Assembly: GCA_045133795.1 (NCBI GenBank)
Contig: JBGUUT010000095.1
Span: 1 to 26,610 of the forward strand
Length of the DNA: 26,610 nt
Source of the DNA: RGIG8597 sp045133795
GTDB lineage: Bacteria > Spirochaetota > GWE2-31-10
Direction: 5' to 3'
The notes below the pieces were generated by a model. That model ran no database searches. It had not been told where the DNA came from and saw nothing but the letters and a program-made list of their open reading frames with translations. Positions within the stretch are counted from its first letter, which is position 1. Each line of letters opens with the position of its first letter. The translations under genes and the position numbers were made by a program. Below, in pieces: positions 7,181-16,541 of the stretch.

Positions 7181-9261
7181 GAAAAATATTTATCCTTTTT
7201 TGTTTGTTTAATTTCACATTCTTATTAAACAGTGAATCTATATCTTCTACCGTAAAATTGAATAACGGCGAATCTTTCAACGCCGAAACACTGAATTTCA
7301 GTAACAACAATTTTTATATTAACAATAATGAAATCCCTGCCGACGAAATCTCGCACATAATATTTCAGCAACAAAAAGAAATTAATTCGCACAAATTACA
7401 AAGCGGTTCTATCAAAAAAGAAGAACTGATTCGCCGTGCAAACGATATGACTAAAAAATATCCGGATCAACCGCTTCTTGTTTTGCTTGACGACGGAACG
7501 GAACAATTACGTAAAGACGGCACTCAATATCACAGAAGTCGTTGGGCTGTAAAAATTTGTAATGAATCACAGTTATCACTTGCAACATTGAAGCTCGGTA
7601 GTCTGGAAGGTAAATCTAAAACAAGATTAATTTATGCCAGAAGCATTTCGCCCGACGGAAAAGAATCTTTTCTTGATTTAAACAATGTAACTTACACCAC
7701 TCCGTCACGAGACAAAAACTTTTTCGGAAATAACAAAGAAGAATATAAAATCGCACAATATACAATTCCGGAAGTAACTGTCGGTTCCATTATTGATTAT
7801 GAATATGAAAGATTTTCTTACAGTGAAGAAGATGAAAATCAATATTATGTCAAATGGTGGTTCAGCTCCGAAAAGCCGGTTTATCAATCTACTTTCAAAG
7901 TTTTAGTTCCGCAAGATAAGCCGTATTATTTTGCAGAAATGAATATTGAAAAAGGGAAACTTAAACGTTCTGAAACAATCGAAAACGGTTATCGTGCGTA
8001 CTATTTCGAATACGGAGAAAGTGCTCCGATTATCGAGGAAGAATTAGGACCTGATACTTACGAAATTGCAGCGTACGTAGAAGGCAGTCCGTTTAAAGAC
8101 CAAACCTATTTATCAAACTGGCTGGGCAATTTTTTCAAAGAAAGAATGATTGCAAATGATGAAATAAAGAATACTGTAGATAAACTTTTAGAAGGTTGCA
8201 GCAATGAAGATGAAAAAATTGCCGCTCTTTATCGTTTTTTACAAGATAATATTCGCTATGTTTCCATAAAAACAAGTCTTTCGTCCGGATTGGCAGGTCA
8301 CAAAGCAGCCGAAACTTTCGCAAATCGTTACGGCGACTGTATCGATAAAGCAATTTTATTCGCTACGATGTTACAATATGCCGGCGTGGAAGCTTATCCG
8401 GTGATTGTTATGACTAATGATAATCCGCAGCCGCTGTATGACAAACTCGGAGTGTTAAACGGCAATCACGCAATTAACCAAATTCATTTAAAAAACGGAA
8501 AAATCATTCATTTAGATTCTACCGCAAACTGTTATCGTTATCCATTTTTCAGAAGCGACGACCACGGTATAATTGCATGGAACCCCATTAAAAACACTTT
8601 GCAAAACACCGGATTTCCCGCCCCAAAAGACGAAGCTATCACTTCAGAGCTAAATATTACACTGATGAAAAACGGAAGTGCAAGTGTAAAAGAAACTGTT
8701 ACAACAAGAGGTAATCCGGAAATTACATACAGATATTTCTTCCAAAATGCACCTAAAGATTATATTCATCCGCAACTTGAAAGTCTGGCAAATATAACTT
8801 TCGAATCAAGCCATCTGATAAATTATGATTTTGCAAATCCGTTTGACGAAAGCAAAGACTATCAATTTTCGATGAATTACAAGGTCGATAAGCTATGGAA
8901 CAAAGTCGGAAACGATTTGTATTTAATAAAAATCAAACAACCTTTCGGATTTGACTTTGTTGCTTCTGACATAAGAAAAACCGATATAAAATTTAATTCT
9001 GTTTTGGAAAAAACGCACAAAGGAAAAATAGTAATTCCGACCGAAATGGAAATTGTCGGACTGCCGGAAGAATTAATTATCGAATCACCTTATCTAATTT
9101 ATAAAGGAAGCTTCAAGCAAGAAAAAAATGTGATTTACTACGAAAACACTTATTCCAGAAACGGAACTGACATTCCGGTCAGTGACTACAGCGATTTCAG
9201 AAATGCATTAATTCAAATTAATGATTACATCAACAAACCTATTATTTTGCAAAAAAGATAA
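7177..9261 (+). CDS. Secreted DUF3857 / transglutaminase-like protein with intact catalytic triad
   Basis: A 694-residue exported protein and paralogue of the gene just upstream, with which it shares a 4-base ATGA overlap (translational coupling). The signal peptide spans about residues 1-20 (hydrophobic run ending LLNSES). The early segment KLNNGESFNAETLNF matches the N-terminal beta module of its neighbour. A DUF3857 domain follows (about 115-300, including IPEVTVGSIIDYEYE). The transglutaminase core is RYGDCIDKAILFATML with C388, NHAINQI with H431 and HLDST with D447: the full Cys-His-Asp triad. A beta-rich C-terminal domain completes it. A peptide-directed transfer or hydrolysis reaction in the periplasm or at the outer surface is plausible from the fold; the substrate is unknown. 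A strong terminator follows at 9267-9300. Confidence 0.85.
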   Translation: MRKIFILFCLFNFTFLLNSESISSTVKLNNGESFNAETLNFSNNNFYINNNEIPADEISHIIFQQQKEINSHKLQSGSIKKEELIRRANDMTKKYPDQPLLVLLDDGTEQLRKDGTQYHRSRWAVKICNESQLSLATLKLGSLEGKSKTRLIYARSISPDGKESFLDLNNVTYTTPSRDKNFFGNNKEEYKIAQYTIPEVTVGSIIDYEYERFSYSEEDENQYYVKWWFSSEKPVYQSTFKVLVPQDKPYYFAEMNIEKGKLKRSETIENGYRAYYFEYGESAPIIEEELGPDTYEIAAYVEGSPFKDQTYLSNWLGNFFKERMIANDEIKNTVDKLLEGCSNEDEKIAALYRFLQDNIRYVSIKTSLSSGLAGHKAAETFANRYGDCIDKAILFATMLQYAGVEAYPVIVMTNDNPQPLYDKLGVLNGNHAINQIHLKNGKIIHLDSTANCYRYPFFRSDDHGIIAWNPIKNTLQNTGFPAPKDEAITSELNITLMKNGSASVKETVTTRGNPEITYRYFFQNAPKDYIHPQLESLANITFESSHLINYDFANPFDESKDYQFSMNYKVDKLWNKVGNDLYLIKIKQPFGFDFVASDIRKTDIKFNSVLEKTHKGKIVIPTEMEIVGLPEELIIESPYLIYKGSFKQEKNVIYYENTYSRNGTDIPVSDYSDFRNALIQINDYINKPIILQKR

Positions 9262-9266
9262 GCAAT

Positions 9267-9300
9267 AAAAGACGGTGAAAATAAAAATCACCGTCTTTTT
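9267..9300. terminator. Bidirectional intrinsic terminator
   Basis: AAAAGACGGTGA (9267-9278) pairs with TCACCGTCTTTT (9288-9299), giving an 8-bp GC-containing stem extended by A/T pairs, with a 9-base loop and T-tracts on both strands. It serves the DUF3857 pair (plus) and the end of the ABC-F/GT4 operon (minus). Confidence 0.85.
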
Positions 9301-9303
9301 ATT

Positions 9304-10446
9304 TTAAGCCTCTTCAGCTTTTAGACCATTCAATAATTTCTCAAAGTTCTTTCCGAGCGTATCCAAACTAAACTTTTCATCAACACGCTTTTTTCCGGCA
9401 TTTCCCATTTTTTGCCGTAATGCAGTATCGCTTAAGAGTAATTTTGTCTTCTCATATATTTCGTTTTCATTATCAAGCGACACCACAAAGCCTGTAACTG
9501 CGTCATCAATTGCTTCTCTTGTACCGCCGATATCGCTTCCAATTACCGGCACGCCACAAGCATTTGCTTCTAAATAGACCAAACCGAAACTTTCATAAAA
9601 ACTCAAAAGTATAAAGACATCAGACTGTTGATAGAGCTTACACAACTCTTTTGTATTCAGTAGTCCGGTAAAATTTACAAACGGAGTCACTTGCAATCTT
9701 TCGGCTTCCTCCTTTAAACGTTCCAGTTCGCTTCCGGTTCCTGCAATGTTTAGATAAAGATTCGGAAAATCGTTTCTTAATTTTGTAAAAAGTCTCACTA
9801 CGGCGATTGTGTTTTTACCGGGAATAAGACGCGACGCAGTTGTTAAATGCAAGGCATTTTTATCTTTGTTTTGCGGAATAAAAGTAAATGCTTCGTTATC
9901 AATGCAATTAAGAATCACGTGAAGATTAGGCATTTTAACGGATTGCTCAAGCTTATCTTTTAATTCTCGGCTTACGGCAATATTGGCAGCTGCATTTTTA
10001 AAGAAATTATCAAGCATTTGTCTCTTATAAAATAATGCTGCGAAACGATTTTTGTCTAATGTGTCGTATGCAGATAATCCGTGTTGGACTGTTATGTATT
10101 TCTTTAAGAATTTCCTTAACGCCGGTTTTCGACACACAAGCTGAGCAATATTTCCGTTTAAAATGACAAAATCAAAATCATTATGGCGTTTTAAATAATT
10201 TGAAATTATTCGATACCACGAAAATATAAAAGTAAACTTAAAATAAGGCATTCGAATACATTTTATATTTTGCTCTGATAAAACTAAATCTATCTTTTTT
10301 TCCTGCTCGGCATTCTCTTTATAATGCTTTGTTATCAAAGTTATTTTATGTCCCCTTGCAGCCAACGCCTTTATCAAATAATTGCAATACGTTCCGGATC
10401 CTCCGGCAAAAGGAGGAAACTCTCCTGAAATAACAAGAAAATTCAT
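9304..10446 (-). CDS. GT4-family glycosyltransferase (GT-B fold)
   Basis: A 380-residue retaining glycosyltransferase of the GT4 family. The N-terminal Rossmann half begins MNFLVISGEFPPFAGGSGTY, with the glycine-rich loop that contacts the acceptor/donor. In the C-terminal half, ASRLIPGKN (204-212, R206 and K211) and the EX7E motif (E285...E293 in YESFGLVYLEANACGVPVI) bind the nucleotide sugar. There are no membrane segments, so it acts at the cytosolic face, probably on a lipid or polysaccharide acceptor. The sugar specificity cannot be read. Its ATG directly abuts the TAA of the ABC-F gene (TAAATG), and its Shine-Dalgarno GGAGGA lies within the last codons of that gene, so translation is probably coupled. 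The functional link between the two products is not obvious. Confidence 0.9.
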   Translation of the reverse strand: MNFLVISGEFPPFAGGSGTYCNYLIKALAARGHKITLITKHYKENAEQEKKIDLVLSEQNIKCIRMPYFKFTFIFSWYRIISNYLKRHNDFDFVILNGNIAQLVCRKPALRKFLKKYITVQHGLSAYDTLDKNRFAALFYKRQMLDNFFKNAAANIAVSRELKDKLEQSVKMPNLHVILNCIDNEAFTFIPQNKDKNALHLTTASRLIPGKNTIAVVRLFTKLRNDFPNLYLNIAGTGSELERLKEEAERLQVTPFVNFTGLLNTKELCKLYQQSDVFILLSFYESFGLVYLEANACGVPVIGSDIGGTREAIDDAVTGFVVSLDNENEIYEKTKLLLSDTALRQKMGNAGKKRVDEKFSLDTLGKNFEKLLNGLKAEEA

Positions 10447-12312
10447 TTATTCCTCCATCGCAGCCAGCTCTTCCCAACGAGCATACTTATTTTCTAGCGT
10501 AGCACAAAGAGTTTCATAACGCAGATTTGCGTCTTTTATTTTTTGAGGGTCACTTTCACCGGAACTGAAAAATGTTTCAAGTTCATTTTTTTCGTTTTCA
10601 AGTTCGGCGATTTCATCTTCGATATTTTTAAATTCTTGATTTTCTTTGAATGAACGTTTCTTTTTTGTCGGTGCGGTTTTAATTTTCTCGACAACATTCT
10701 TTCGCTCTGTCTTTTCTTCTTTTTGAGCTTCTTGTTCCTGTTCTTTTTTAAACGCAAGATAGTCCGTACTGTTTCCGGCAAATCCGCAAACATCGCCGTT
10801 CCCAGAAAAAATCAGCATATGGTCAATTGTTCTGTCCATAAAATATCTGTCGTGTGATACAACAACCAAACAGCCGGAGTAGTTTTCAAGAAAATCTTCT
10901 AATATTGACATGGTTTGAATATCTAAGTCATTTGTAGGTTCATCCAAAATCAAGAAATTAGGATTTTCCAGAAGTAAACGAACAAGATAAACACGTCGTT
11001 TTTCTCCGCCGGAAAGTTGATTCAACGGCGAATATAAATGCTTAGAAGTAAAACCGAAGCGTTCCAAAAACTTCACGGCAGAAAGAGTCGTTCCGTCCGG
11101 AAGATGAATTACTTCGGCGGCTTCTTTCATATAATCAATAACTTTTGTATCACTGTAAAGCATAGGCGGGTCTTGATTGTAATACGCAATATGGGTGTTT
11201 ATTCCTTTTTTTATACTTCCGCTGTCCGGCTCTAAAGTCTCGGTAAGCAAATTCAAAAAAGTCGTTTTTCCCGTACCGTTACCGCCGAAAATTCCCAGTC
11301 GTTCGCCTTTTTTAAAAGTATACGAAAAATTGTTCAGTAACTTTATATCATTAAAACTTTTATTCAGATTATCGGCTTCCAAAATCACGCCGCCGAGTCG
11401 TCGTCCTTCTATTGCAAATTCGAATCCCTTATCTTTTTGCAATTTTTCTCTGTTTATCATAGAGTAGATAGCGTCTTTTCTAGCTTTTGCTTTTGTTCCT
11501 CGTGCTTTGGGTCCGCGTTTAAGCCATTCCATTTCTTTACGCAAAATTGATTCGATACGTTCTTCATTGCGTTCTGCGGCATGCTGAGTTTCACTTTTTT
11601 TCTCAAGATAATATGAAAAATTACCTTTGTATGAATAAAGAGTTTGGTTATCAATTTCATAAATAACAGAACAAACATTATCCAGAAAATATCTGTCATG
11701 CGTAACCATCAATAACGCTTTGTTGGTTTTCATCAAATAATCTTCCAGCCATGAAATTGTTGCCATATCTAAATGGTTTGTAGGCTCGTCCAGTATAAGG
11801 AGTTTAGAATCTTCGATAAGTACTTGTGCCAATCCGACTTTTTTCAACATTCCGCCGGAAAGTTCTTTCATTTTTATATCAAGATTTGAAATACCGAGAG
11901 TTTGTAATACGGAACGGACTTCCTGTTCATATTCCCAGCCTCTGCATTCATCCATTTTACGTGTCAACTCATCGAGTTTTTCTATAGCACCGGTATCGCA
12001 AGCGTATTCATAATCTCTTATCAACTGCATTCTGGGAGATGAACCAGCAAACAAGTGTTCTCTGATGGAATTTTCCGGGTTGTACGGCGGATTTTGATGA
12101 AGAAACGCAACTCCGGCTTCTTTATTTTTACTGATTTTTCCCTCATCTGCTGGAATCTCACCTGCAATCACAGACAGCAAAGTACTTTTTCCGCACCCGT
12201 TTTTCCCGATAAGAGCCACTTTTTCCCCGCTTTCAATCCCAAATGAAATATTTTTAAATAACGGAGCGTCTTTACCGAGTTTTGTAAGTTTTTCTATAGA
12301 TAAAATGTTCAT
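10447..12312 (-). CDS. ABC-F family ATPase, Uup type
   Basis: A 621-residue soluble ABC-F protein with two nucleotide-binding domains and no membrane domain; such proteins act at the ribosomal E site or on other nucleic-acid substrates. NBD1: Walker A GKNGCGKST (36-44), signature LSGG (151-154), Walker B LILDEPTNHLD (172-182). Linker: MEWLKRGPKARGTKAKAR (261-278), the basic interdomain hairpin seen in Uup and its relatives. NBD2: GGNGTGKTT (343-351), LSGGEKRR (433-440), DEPTNDLD (457-464). The basic stretch near 545-560 and predicted coiled coil at about 560-621 match the Uup C-terminal extension. All catalytic motifs are intact. ATG 12312 has AAGGGA upstream. It lies 27 bp after the adenylate cyclase stop and immediately before the GT4 gene, suggesting one transcript. 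The Uup assignment is good; the cellular role here is inferred. Confidence 0.92.
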   Translation of the reverse strand: MNILSIEKLTKLGKDAPLFKNISFGIESGEKVALIGKNGCGKSTLLSVIAGEIPADEGKISKNKEAGVAFLHQNPPYNPENSIREHLFAGSSPRMQLIRDYEYACDTGAIEKLDELTRKMDECRGWEYEQEVRSVLQTLGISNLDIKMKELSGGMLKKVGLAQVLIEDSKLLILDEPTNHLDMATISWLEDYLMKTNKALLMVTHDRYFLDNVCSVIYEIDNQTLYSYKGNFSYYLEKKSETQHAAERNEERIESILRKEMEWLKRGPKARGTKAKARKDAIYSMINREKLQKDKGFEFAIEGRRLGGVILEADNLNKSFNDIKLLNNFSYTFKKGERLGIFGGNGTGKTTFLNLLTETLEPDSGSIKKGINTHIAYYNQDPPMLYSDTKVIDYMKEAAEVIHLPDGTTLSAVKFLERFGFTSKHLYSPLNQLSGGEKRRVYLVRLLLENPNFLILDEPTNDLDIQTMSILEDFLENYSGCLVVVSHDRYFMDRTIDHMLIFSGNGDVCGFAGNSTDYLAFKKEQEQEAQKEEKTERKNVVEKIKTAPTKKKRSFKENQEFKNIEDEIAELENEKNELETFFSSGESDPQKIKDANLRYETLCATLENKYARWEELAAMEE

Positions 12313-12339
12313 AGTTTTTTCCCTTAGTTTTCTTGATTC

Positions 12340-15300
12340 TTATTCAGTACGGAAAATACGCATTTTGCCTTTTCCTTTTACTTCTACAAAATCTTCCTTG
12401 TATTCAACAAAATGTTTTGTCAAATTATATGTTGATTCACTCACCGTGATTTTATTTTCAACACCGCAGTTTTCCATTCTACTGGCAACATTTACGGTAT
12501 CCCCCCAAATATCATAGATAAACTTTGTTTTCCCGATGATGCCGGCGGTTACCTCTCCGGAATTAATACCGATTCGCATTGAAAATTTTACATCAGAAGT
12601 TTTGTTATATTCTTCTATATCTCGCAACATTCCCTGTGCAAATTCCAACATATGTGTAGCGTGATTGGAGTCTTCTTTCGGCATTCCGCAAACTGCTATA
12701 TATGCATCTCCGAGAGTTTTTATTTTTTCGACTCCCATTGCCAAAGCTCGAATATCGAAACGTGAAAATAAACCATTCAAAGACTGAACTATTATTTCCG
12801 GTGTATTTTGAGAAGATATTTTTGTAAATCCCATTATATCTGAAAATAAAACTGAAACATTTTTAAAAGAATCTGCAATTACTCCATTGTCATGTTTTAA
12901 ACGTTCTGCTATCGATTCCGGCAAAATATTCAATAATAATTTCTCTGAATTACGAATCTCATCCTCAAGAGCTTGTGTTTTCTCTGCAATAATTCTTTCA
13001 AGTCTCTTTTCCCTTATTTCCATAATACGAAACTTCAACTTGAAAAATATAAAAACTATAAATATTGCCACAATAACCGCTAAAATAATAAAAAACGGAT
13101 TTTGATAAAAATAAGCCTTCTTTATAAAGGTAATTTGAGTCGTGCTATTACTCCATACACCGTCACTGTTTACCACTCTCAAATAAAAAGTATACTTTCC
13201 GGGCTTTAAGTTTGTATATGACACATGATGAAGTGTCGTAAGCTTTGACGGCTCACTGTCAAATCCTACAAGTTGATATCTAAAATAAACTCTGTCCAAA
13301 GAAATATAAGTCAATCCGGTATAATTAATAGTTACTCGCTTATTTTTTGCCGGAATAACAATCGGTTCATCAGATATAGGAATAATTTCTGTACCGATAT
13401 CAATATTTTCAATAATTGCTTGCGGCGGACAAACTTTACTCACTTGTTTCGGGTCATACAATGAAATCCCCTCAGCCATCGTGAAACAGAGTCTGCCTTT
13501 TCTGTCAATCGTACTCAATGCCGTACTTGTAACACCACTGTTAAACAAACCGTCAGAACTGTTATAATGTCTTACTTCAAGCGACAATCTATTTCCCGCC
13601 GCCATAGCCTCAAGTTGCGACATATGAACAGAAGAAATTCCGCCGTTACTTACAAGCCATACAGTATCAAATTGATCTATTAGAATTTGAAAGACCGAAT
13701 CGTTGCCTAACCCGTTTGAAACATTGTAATTAAAAAAAGATTCTCCGTCATATCGACTTAATCCTGTACCGGTACTAATCCAAAAATTTTCATTTCTGTC
13801 TTGAATAATTTTAAAAACAACATCTCCGGCAAGATTATCTTTTTCTGAGGTAAAAGTCTTAACGATTTCACCTTTATTCATAATATTTATTCCGCCGCCG
13901 TCAGTCCCAATCCACAAGTTTTCTTTGGAATCTTCCCACAAACTCATTATAAAGTCATTAGTTAAACCGTTAAAGGTTGTATACGTAGAAATCTTGCCGG
14001 TATTTACATTAAAAATATTCAATCCTTTACTTGTACCTATCGCAATATTTCCGTCAGACAACTCTAATGCAACACGAACTTTATTAATTAAAAGCCCGTT
14101 CTGTTCATTCAAAGATATAATTTTATCATCTTTTATTATTAATTGCCCAAAATCAGAATAAGTACTTACCAATAAAGTTCCGTCATCCGTCATTGCCAAA
14201 TGGCGAATTCGAAAAGATTTGCAAAAGTCTGTTATATTATTTTTAATAAATGTACCGTTTTTATAACAAAACAGCCCTCTGTCGGTTCCTATCCAAAATT
14301 TCGTATTATCATCTAAAATACAATTTACAGCTTCTTTTGAAGGAATTGACGTAAATCTAGATCTTGTTAATTTCTGAACTCCGCCCTGATCTGTTCCTAT
14401 CCAGATATTATTTTCTCTATCTAAAAAAATAGAACTTACGGCATTATTTATAAGCCCTTCGCTCTGTGTATAAAAATGTGTTTTACCACTTTTAGTAATA
14501 ATAAAAATTCCCCTGTCTGTTCCTATCCAAACTGAATTATTCGAATCTTCCATAAAAGTCGTAATATCACACTCACCGATGATTCCGTCTTTACCTACAT
14601 AAATCTCATATTCTGAATCACTTGTAGGCATAGCTGCATCAACTGATTTGACTTTTATTACCCTGTTATTATTCAAACCAATCCAAAAATTATTTTCCGA
14701 ATCCTGAAATACGGCAGAAACTTTTTTCCCGTTGAGAAAAGACGGATTATAAACTGCAAACTTTTTATTATCATACTTATAAAGTATTCCGGAAGAAGTA
14801 ACACACCACACTTGATTAAATGAATCACAATACACTTGAACTATATTAGAATCAATAATCCCGTCATTTTTCGGTGTAGGAATGCTTATAACTTTTTTGT
14901 CATTTTTATAAAATACAATTCCGTTTGATGTTCCAATCCACATCTCTCCGTTTTTAGTCTCTGCTATACTGTGAATTGAATTGCCCGGTAACTCCTTTAA
15001 CAAAACATGACAGTCCGCTTGTTTTTCATCTAATATAGTAATCCCTTCATTATTAGAACCAACCCAAAACTGTTTATTTTGACTTTCTTTAATTACACGT
15101 GCGGAAACAAACGGCACAAACTTAGATGTATTGCGGTTAATAATAGAAAATGTAGAACCGTCAAATTTTACAAGTCCTACATATGTTCCGAAATAGATAT
15201 ATCCACGAGTATCTTGTGTAATGGAAGTGATAACATTTGAAGGCAAACCGTCATTGGTAGTCCATGAATGACTGACATAATCTGTTAATTGCCAATTCTC

Positions 15301-15381
15301 AGAATAGCAAAATGTAAAAACAAACAAACAGACCAAAACAATCCATGTTTTCTTTAAGCCGAATGACAGATTTATCTTCAT
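12340..15381 (-). CDS. Membrane sensor adenylate cyclase with two-component-regulator propellers
   Basis: A 1013-residue single-pass receptor cyclase. ATG 15381 is chosen over a longer frame that would run into rsfS: AAGGA lies seven bases upstream and it opens a signal peptide (FGLKKTWIVLVCLFVFTFCYS). Residues about 30-680 hold many Reg_prop blades (repeated 'NxxWIGT', 'DSxxNxWIG', 'GLxxN' motifs) making two beta-propellers. A Y_Y_Y domain (about 690-757) follows, then a transmembrane helix at about 762-785, a coiled coil and a class III cyclase domain (about 840-1010). Metal ligands D848 (LFSDIMGFT) and D892 (LGDAY), ATP-selecting K888 (EKIKTLGD) and D957 (YDIWGD), and transition-state N964/R968 (NVASR) are all present, so an active ATP-specific enzyme is expected. 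Extracytoplasmic signal sensing controlling cAMP is inferred. It follows rsfS by 34 bp. Confidence 0.92.
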   Translation of the reverse strand: MKINLSFGLKKTWIVLVCLFVFTFCYSENWQLTDYVSHSWTTNDGLPSNVITSITQDTRGYIYFGTYVGLVKFDGSTFSIINRNTSKFVPFVSARVIKESQNKQFWVGSNNEGITILDEKQADCHVLLKELPGNSIHSIAETKNGEMWIGTSNGIVFYKNDKKVISIPTPKNDGIIDSNIVQVYCDSFNQVWCVTSSGILYKYDNKKFAVYNPSFLNGKKVSAVFQDSENNFWIGLNNNRVIKVKSVDAAMPTSDSEYEIYVGKDGIIGECDITTFMEDSNNSVWIGTDRGIFIITKSGKTHFYTQSEGLINNAVSSIFLDRENNIWIGTDQGGVQKLTRSRFTSIPSKEAVNCILDDNTKFWIGTDRGLFCYKNGTFIKNNITDFCKSFRIRHLAMTDDGTLLVSTYSDFGQLIIKDDKIISLNEQNGLLINKVRVALELSDGNIAIGTSKGLNIFNVNTGKISTYTTFNGLTNDFIMSLWEDSKENLWIGTDGGGINIMNKGEIVKTFTSEKDNLAGDVVFKIIQDRNENFWISTGTGLSRYDGESFFNYNVSNGLGNDSVFQILIDQFDTVWLVSNGGISSVHMSQLEAMAAGNRLSLEVRHYNSSDGLFNSGVTSTALSTIDRKGRLCFTMAEGISLYDPKQVSKVCPPQAIIENIDIGTEIIPISDEPIVIPAKNKRVTINYTGLTYISLDRVYFRYQLVGFDSEPSKLTTLHHVSYTNLKPGKYTFYLRVVNSDGVWSNSTTQITFIKKAYFYQNPFFIILAVIVAIFIVFIFFKLKFRIMEIREKRLERIIAEKTQALEDEIRNSEKLLLNILPESIAERLKHDNGVIADSFKNVSVLFSDIMGFTKISSQNTPEIIVQSLNGLFSRFDIRALAMGVEKIKTLGDAYIAVCGMPKEDSNHATHMLEFAQGMLRDIEEYNKTSDVKFSMRIGINSGEVTAGIIGKTKFIYDIWGDTVNVASRMENCGVENKITVSESTYNLTKHFVEYKEDFVEVKGKGKMRIFRTE

Positions 15382-15415
15382 AATTACATCCTTATAAATA
15401 AAACAGGAGATTTTC

Positions 15416-15763
15416 TTATTCTGAAATAACGACTTTACCTCGAGTGTACAATTTTTCCAGGTTGTAAAAATCTCTGACTTCTTTTTCAAAAATATGAATA
15501 ATAATATCTGATGCGTCAATCAAAATCCACGGATTGTTAGTAGGAACATTTTTTGATAATAAATATTCTCTATGTCCGTTATCAATCAAATAATCGATAA
15601 TATTTTTTGTCATACTTTCTGCATGAACTTTTGAATTAACTGTAAGAATTACAGAATAACGAGTAGTTGTAGTAATTTCTGATATATCAACAACTGTTAA
15701 ATGTTCGCCTTGCTTTTCTCTTATAAGTTGTGCAAGACCATTAATTAAATCAATTTGCTCCAT
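15416..15763 (-). CDS. rsfS: Ribosomal silencing factor RsfS
   Basis: A 115-residue RsfS/Iojap (DUF143) protein, which binds ribosomal protein uL14 and blocks joining of the 30S subunit under starvation. The family hallmark is clear in the C-terminal half: WILIDASDIIIHIF, then RDFYNLEKLY. A four-codon longer frame would start with TTG at 15775, but its GGGGA is better used as the Shine-Dalgarno sequence for ATG 15763, which I take as the start. It is the first gene after a promoter at 15799-15827, followed within 34 bp by the adenylate cyclase gene. The usual nadD neighbour is not here. Confidence 0.92.
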   Translation of the reverse strand: MEQIDLINGLAQLIREKQGEHLTVVDISEITTTTRYSVILTVNSKVHAESMTKNIIDYLIDNGHREYLLSKNVPTNNPWILIDASDIIIHIFEKEVRDFYNLEKLYTRGKVVISE

Positions 15764-15798
15764 TATATTCCCCAATTTTATTTAAGAAAACTGACTTT

Positions 15799-15827
15799 TC
15801 TATATAATAAAAATGGCTTTTTTGCAA
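15799..15827 (-). promoter_or_regulatory. Promoter for rsfS and downstream genes
   Basis: On the minus strand TTGCAA (15827-15822) and TATAGA (15804-15799) have a 17-base spacer, in the only sizeable gap (75 bp) of the minus-strand block. It would start an rsfS-cyclase-ABC-F-GT4 transcript. Confidence 0.5.
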
Positions 15828-15838
15828 GTATACGATAA

Positions 15839-16519
15839 TTAACGCCTTCTGTTTGAATAAGCATTTTGAGATTTTGTTCTGGAAAAAAATTCTTTAACAG
15901 ACGAATCGTTTAAAGATTTTGACATAAACATCTCTTGTTCTGCTAATTCCCTATTTTCCACAAATCGACCGTTCTTTTTTAAAAGACAATAATCGCCGGG
16001 ATACACTTTTCGCTTTATAGTTTTTCCTAAAATATTCTGTTCTATGTTAATATCACCGCGTTCAGAAAAAATCGTAACACCGTACCCTTTACGCATATAA
16101 ATTTGTCCGGATGCATTTTCCAAAATCGCTTTACCGTTATCAAAAATCACTGAAAGTTCATTGTTTAAATCTTGCATTTTTTCAGAACTTGTAACAACCA
16201 TCCCGCTTACAATATAAATTTCCGTTGTCAAAGTAAACTTTTTAATTCTTGTACTTTGCAAAATAACATTACTCAACTGACTGATAGTTATGTACGATTT
16301 TTCAGTCAAATCAAGCGATAAACCGGAATGAAGCCCGGTTAATATTTGCGTATTATCTGACAACAAATCTCCGTCTTTTACCGCAATCCAACCTTCATCT
16401 TCATTATTACGAAAAACTTCTCCTTTTACTTCCGTCACTTTGAATGAAAGTTTTTGTTCCTGCTCCGATTGAGCAAAACAAATAATGGGTATAAGAAGAA
16501 AAAGCAGAATCATTTTCAT
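15839..16519 (-). CDS. FecR-domain periplasmic protein
   Basis: A 226-residue exported protein with a signal peptide (MKMILLFLLIPIICFA, cleavage about residue 16) and a FecR-type beta domain covering roughly 25-170: 'VTEVKGEVF...GWIAVKDGDLLSDNTQILTGLHSGLSLDL' and later 'GVTIFSERGDINI...VYPGDYCLLKKNGRF'. No sigma-factor or TonB-receptor partner is encoded nearby, so it is not a classical FecIR system; stand-alone FecR-domain proteins are common in spirochaetes with unknown function. A basic tail ends in NRRR. ATG 16519 has CGGAG at a good distance. It lies 22 bp after murJ and is very likely co-transcribed with it. Confidence 0.75.
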   Translation of the reverse strand: MKMILLFLLIPIICFAQSEQEQKLSFKVTEVKGEVFRNNEDEGWIAVKDGDLLSDNTQILTGLHSGLSLDLTEKSYITISQLSNVILQSTRIKKFTLTTEIYIVSGMVVTSSEKMQDLNNELSVIFDNGKAILENASGQIYMRKGYGVTIFSERGDINIEQNILGKTIKRKVYPGDYCLLKKNGRFVENRELAEQEMFMSKSLNDSSVKEFFSRTKSQNAYSNRRR

Positions 16520-16541
16520 TTAAAACTCCGTTCTCTCATAA

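Noticed and set aside
10536..10793. Lysine-rich 85-residue frame on the minus strand
   Set aside because: It is a frame shadow of the charged coiled-coil end of the ABC-F gene.
15382..15519. N-terminal extension of the adenylate cyclase (46 extra residues)
   Set aside because: It overlaps rsfS, has no ribosome binding site and would bury the signal peptide; ATG 15381 is better supported.
15839..16519. FecIR-type iron signalling system
   Set aside because: Only a FecR-like periplasmic domain is present; there is no sigma factor, cytoplasmic anti-sigma segment or TonB receptor next to it.
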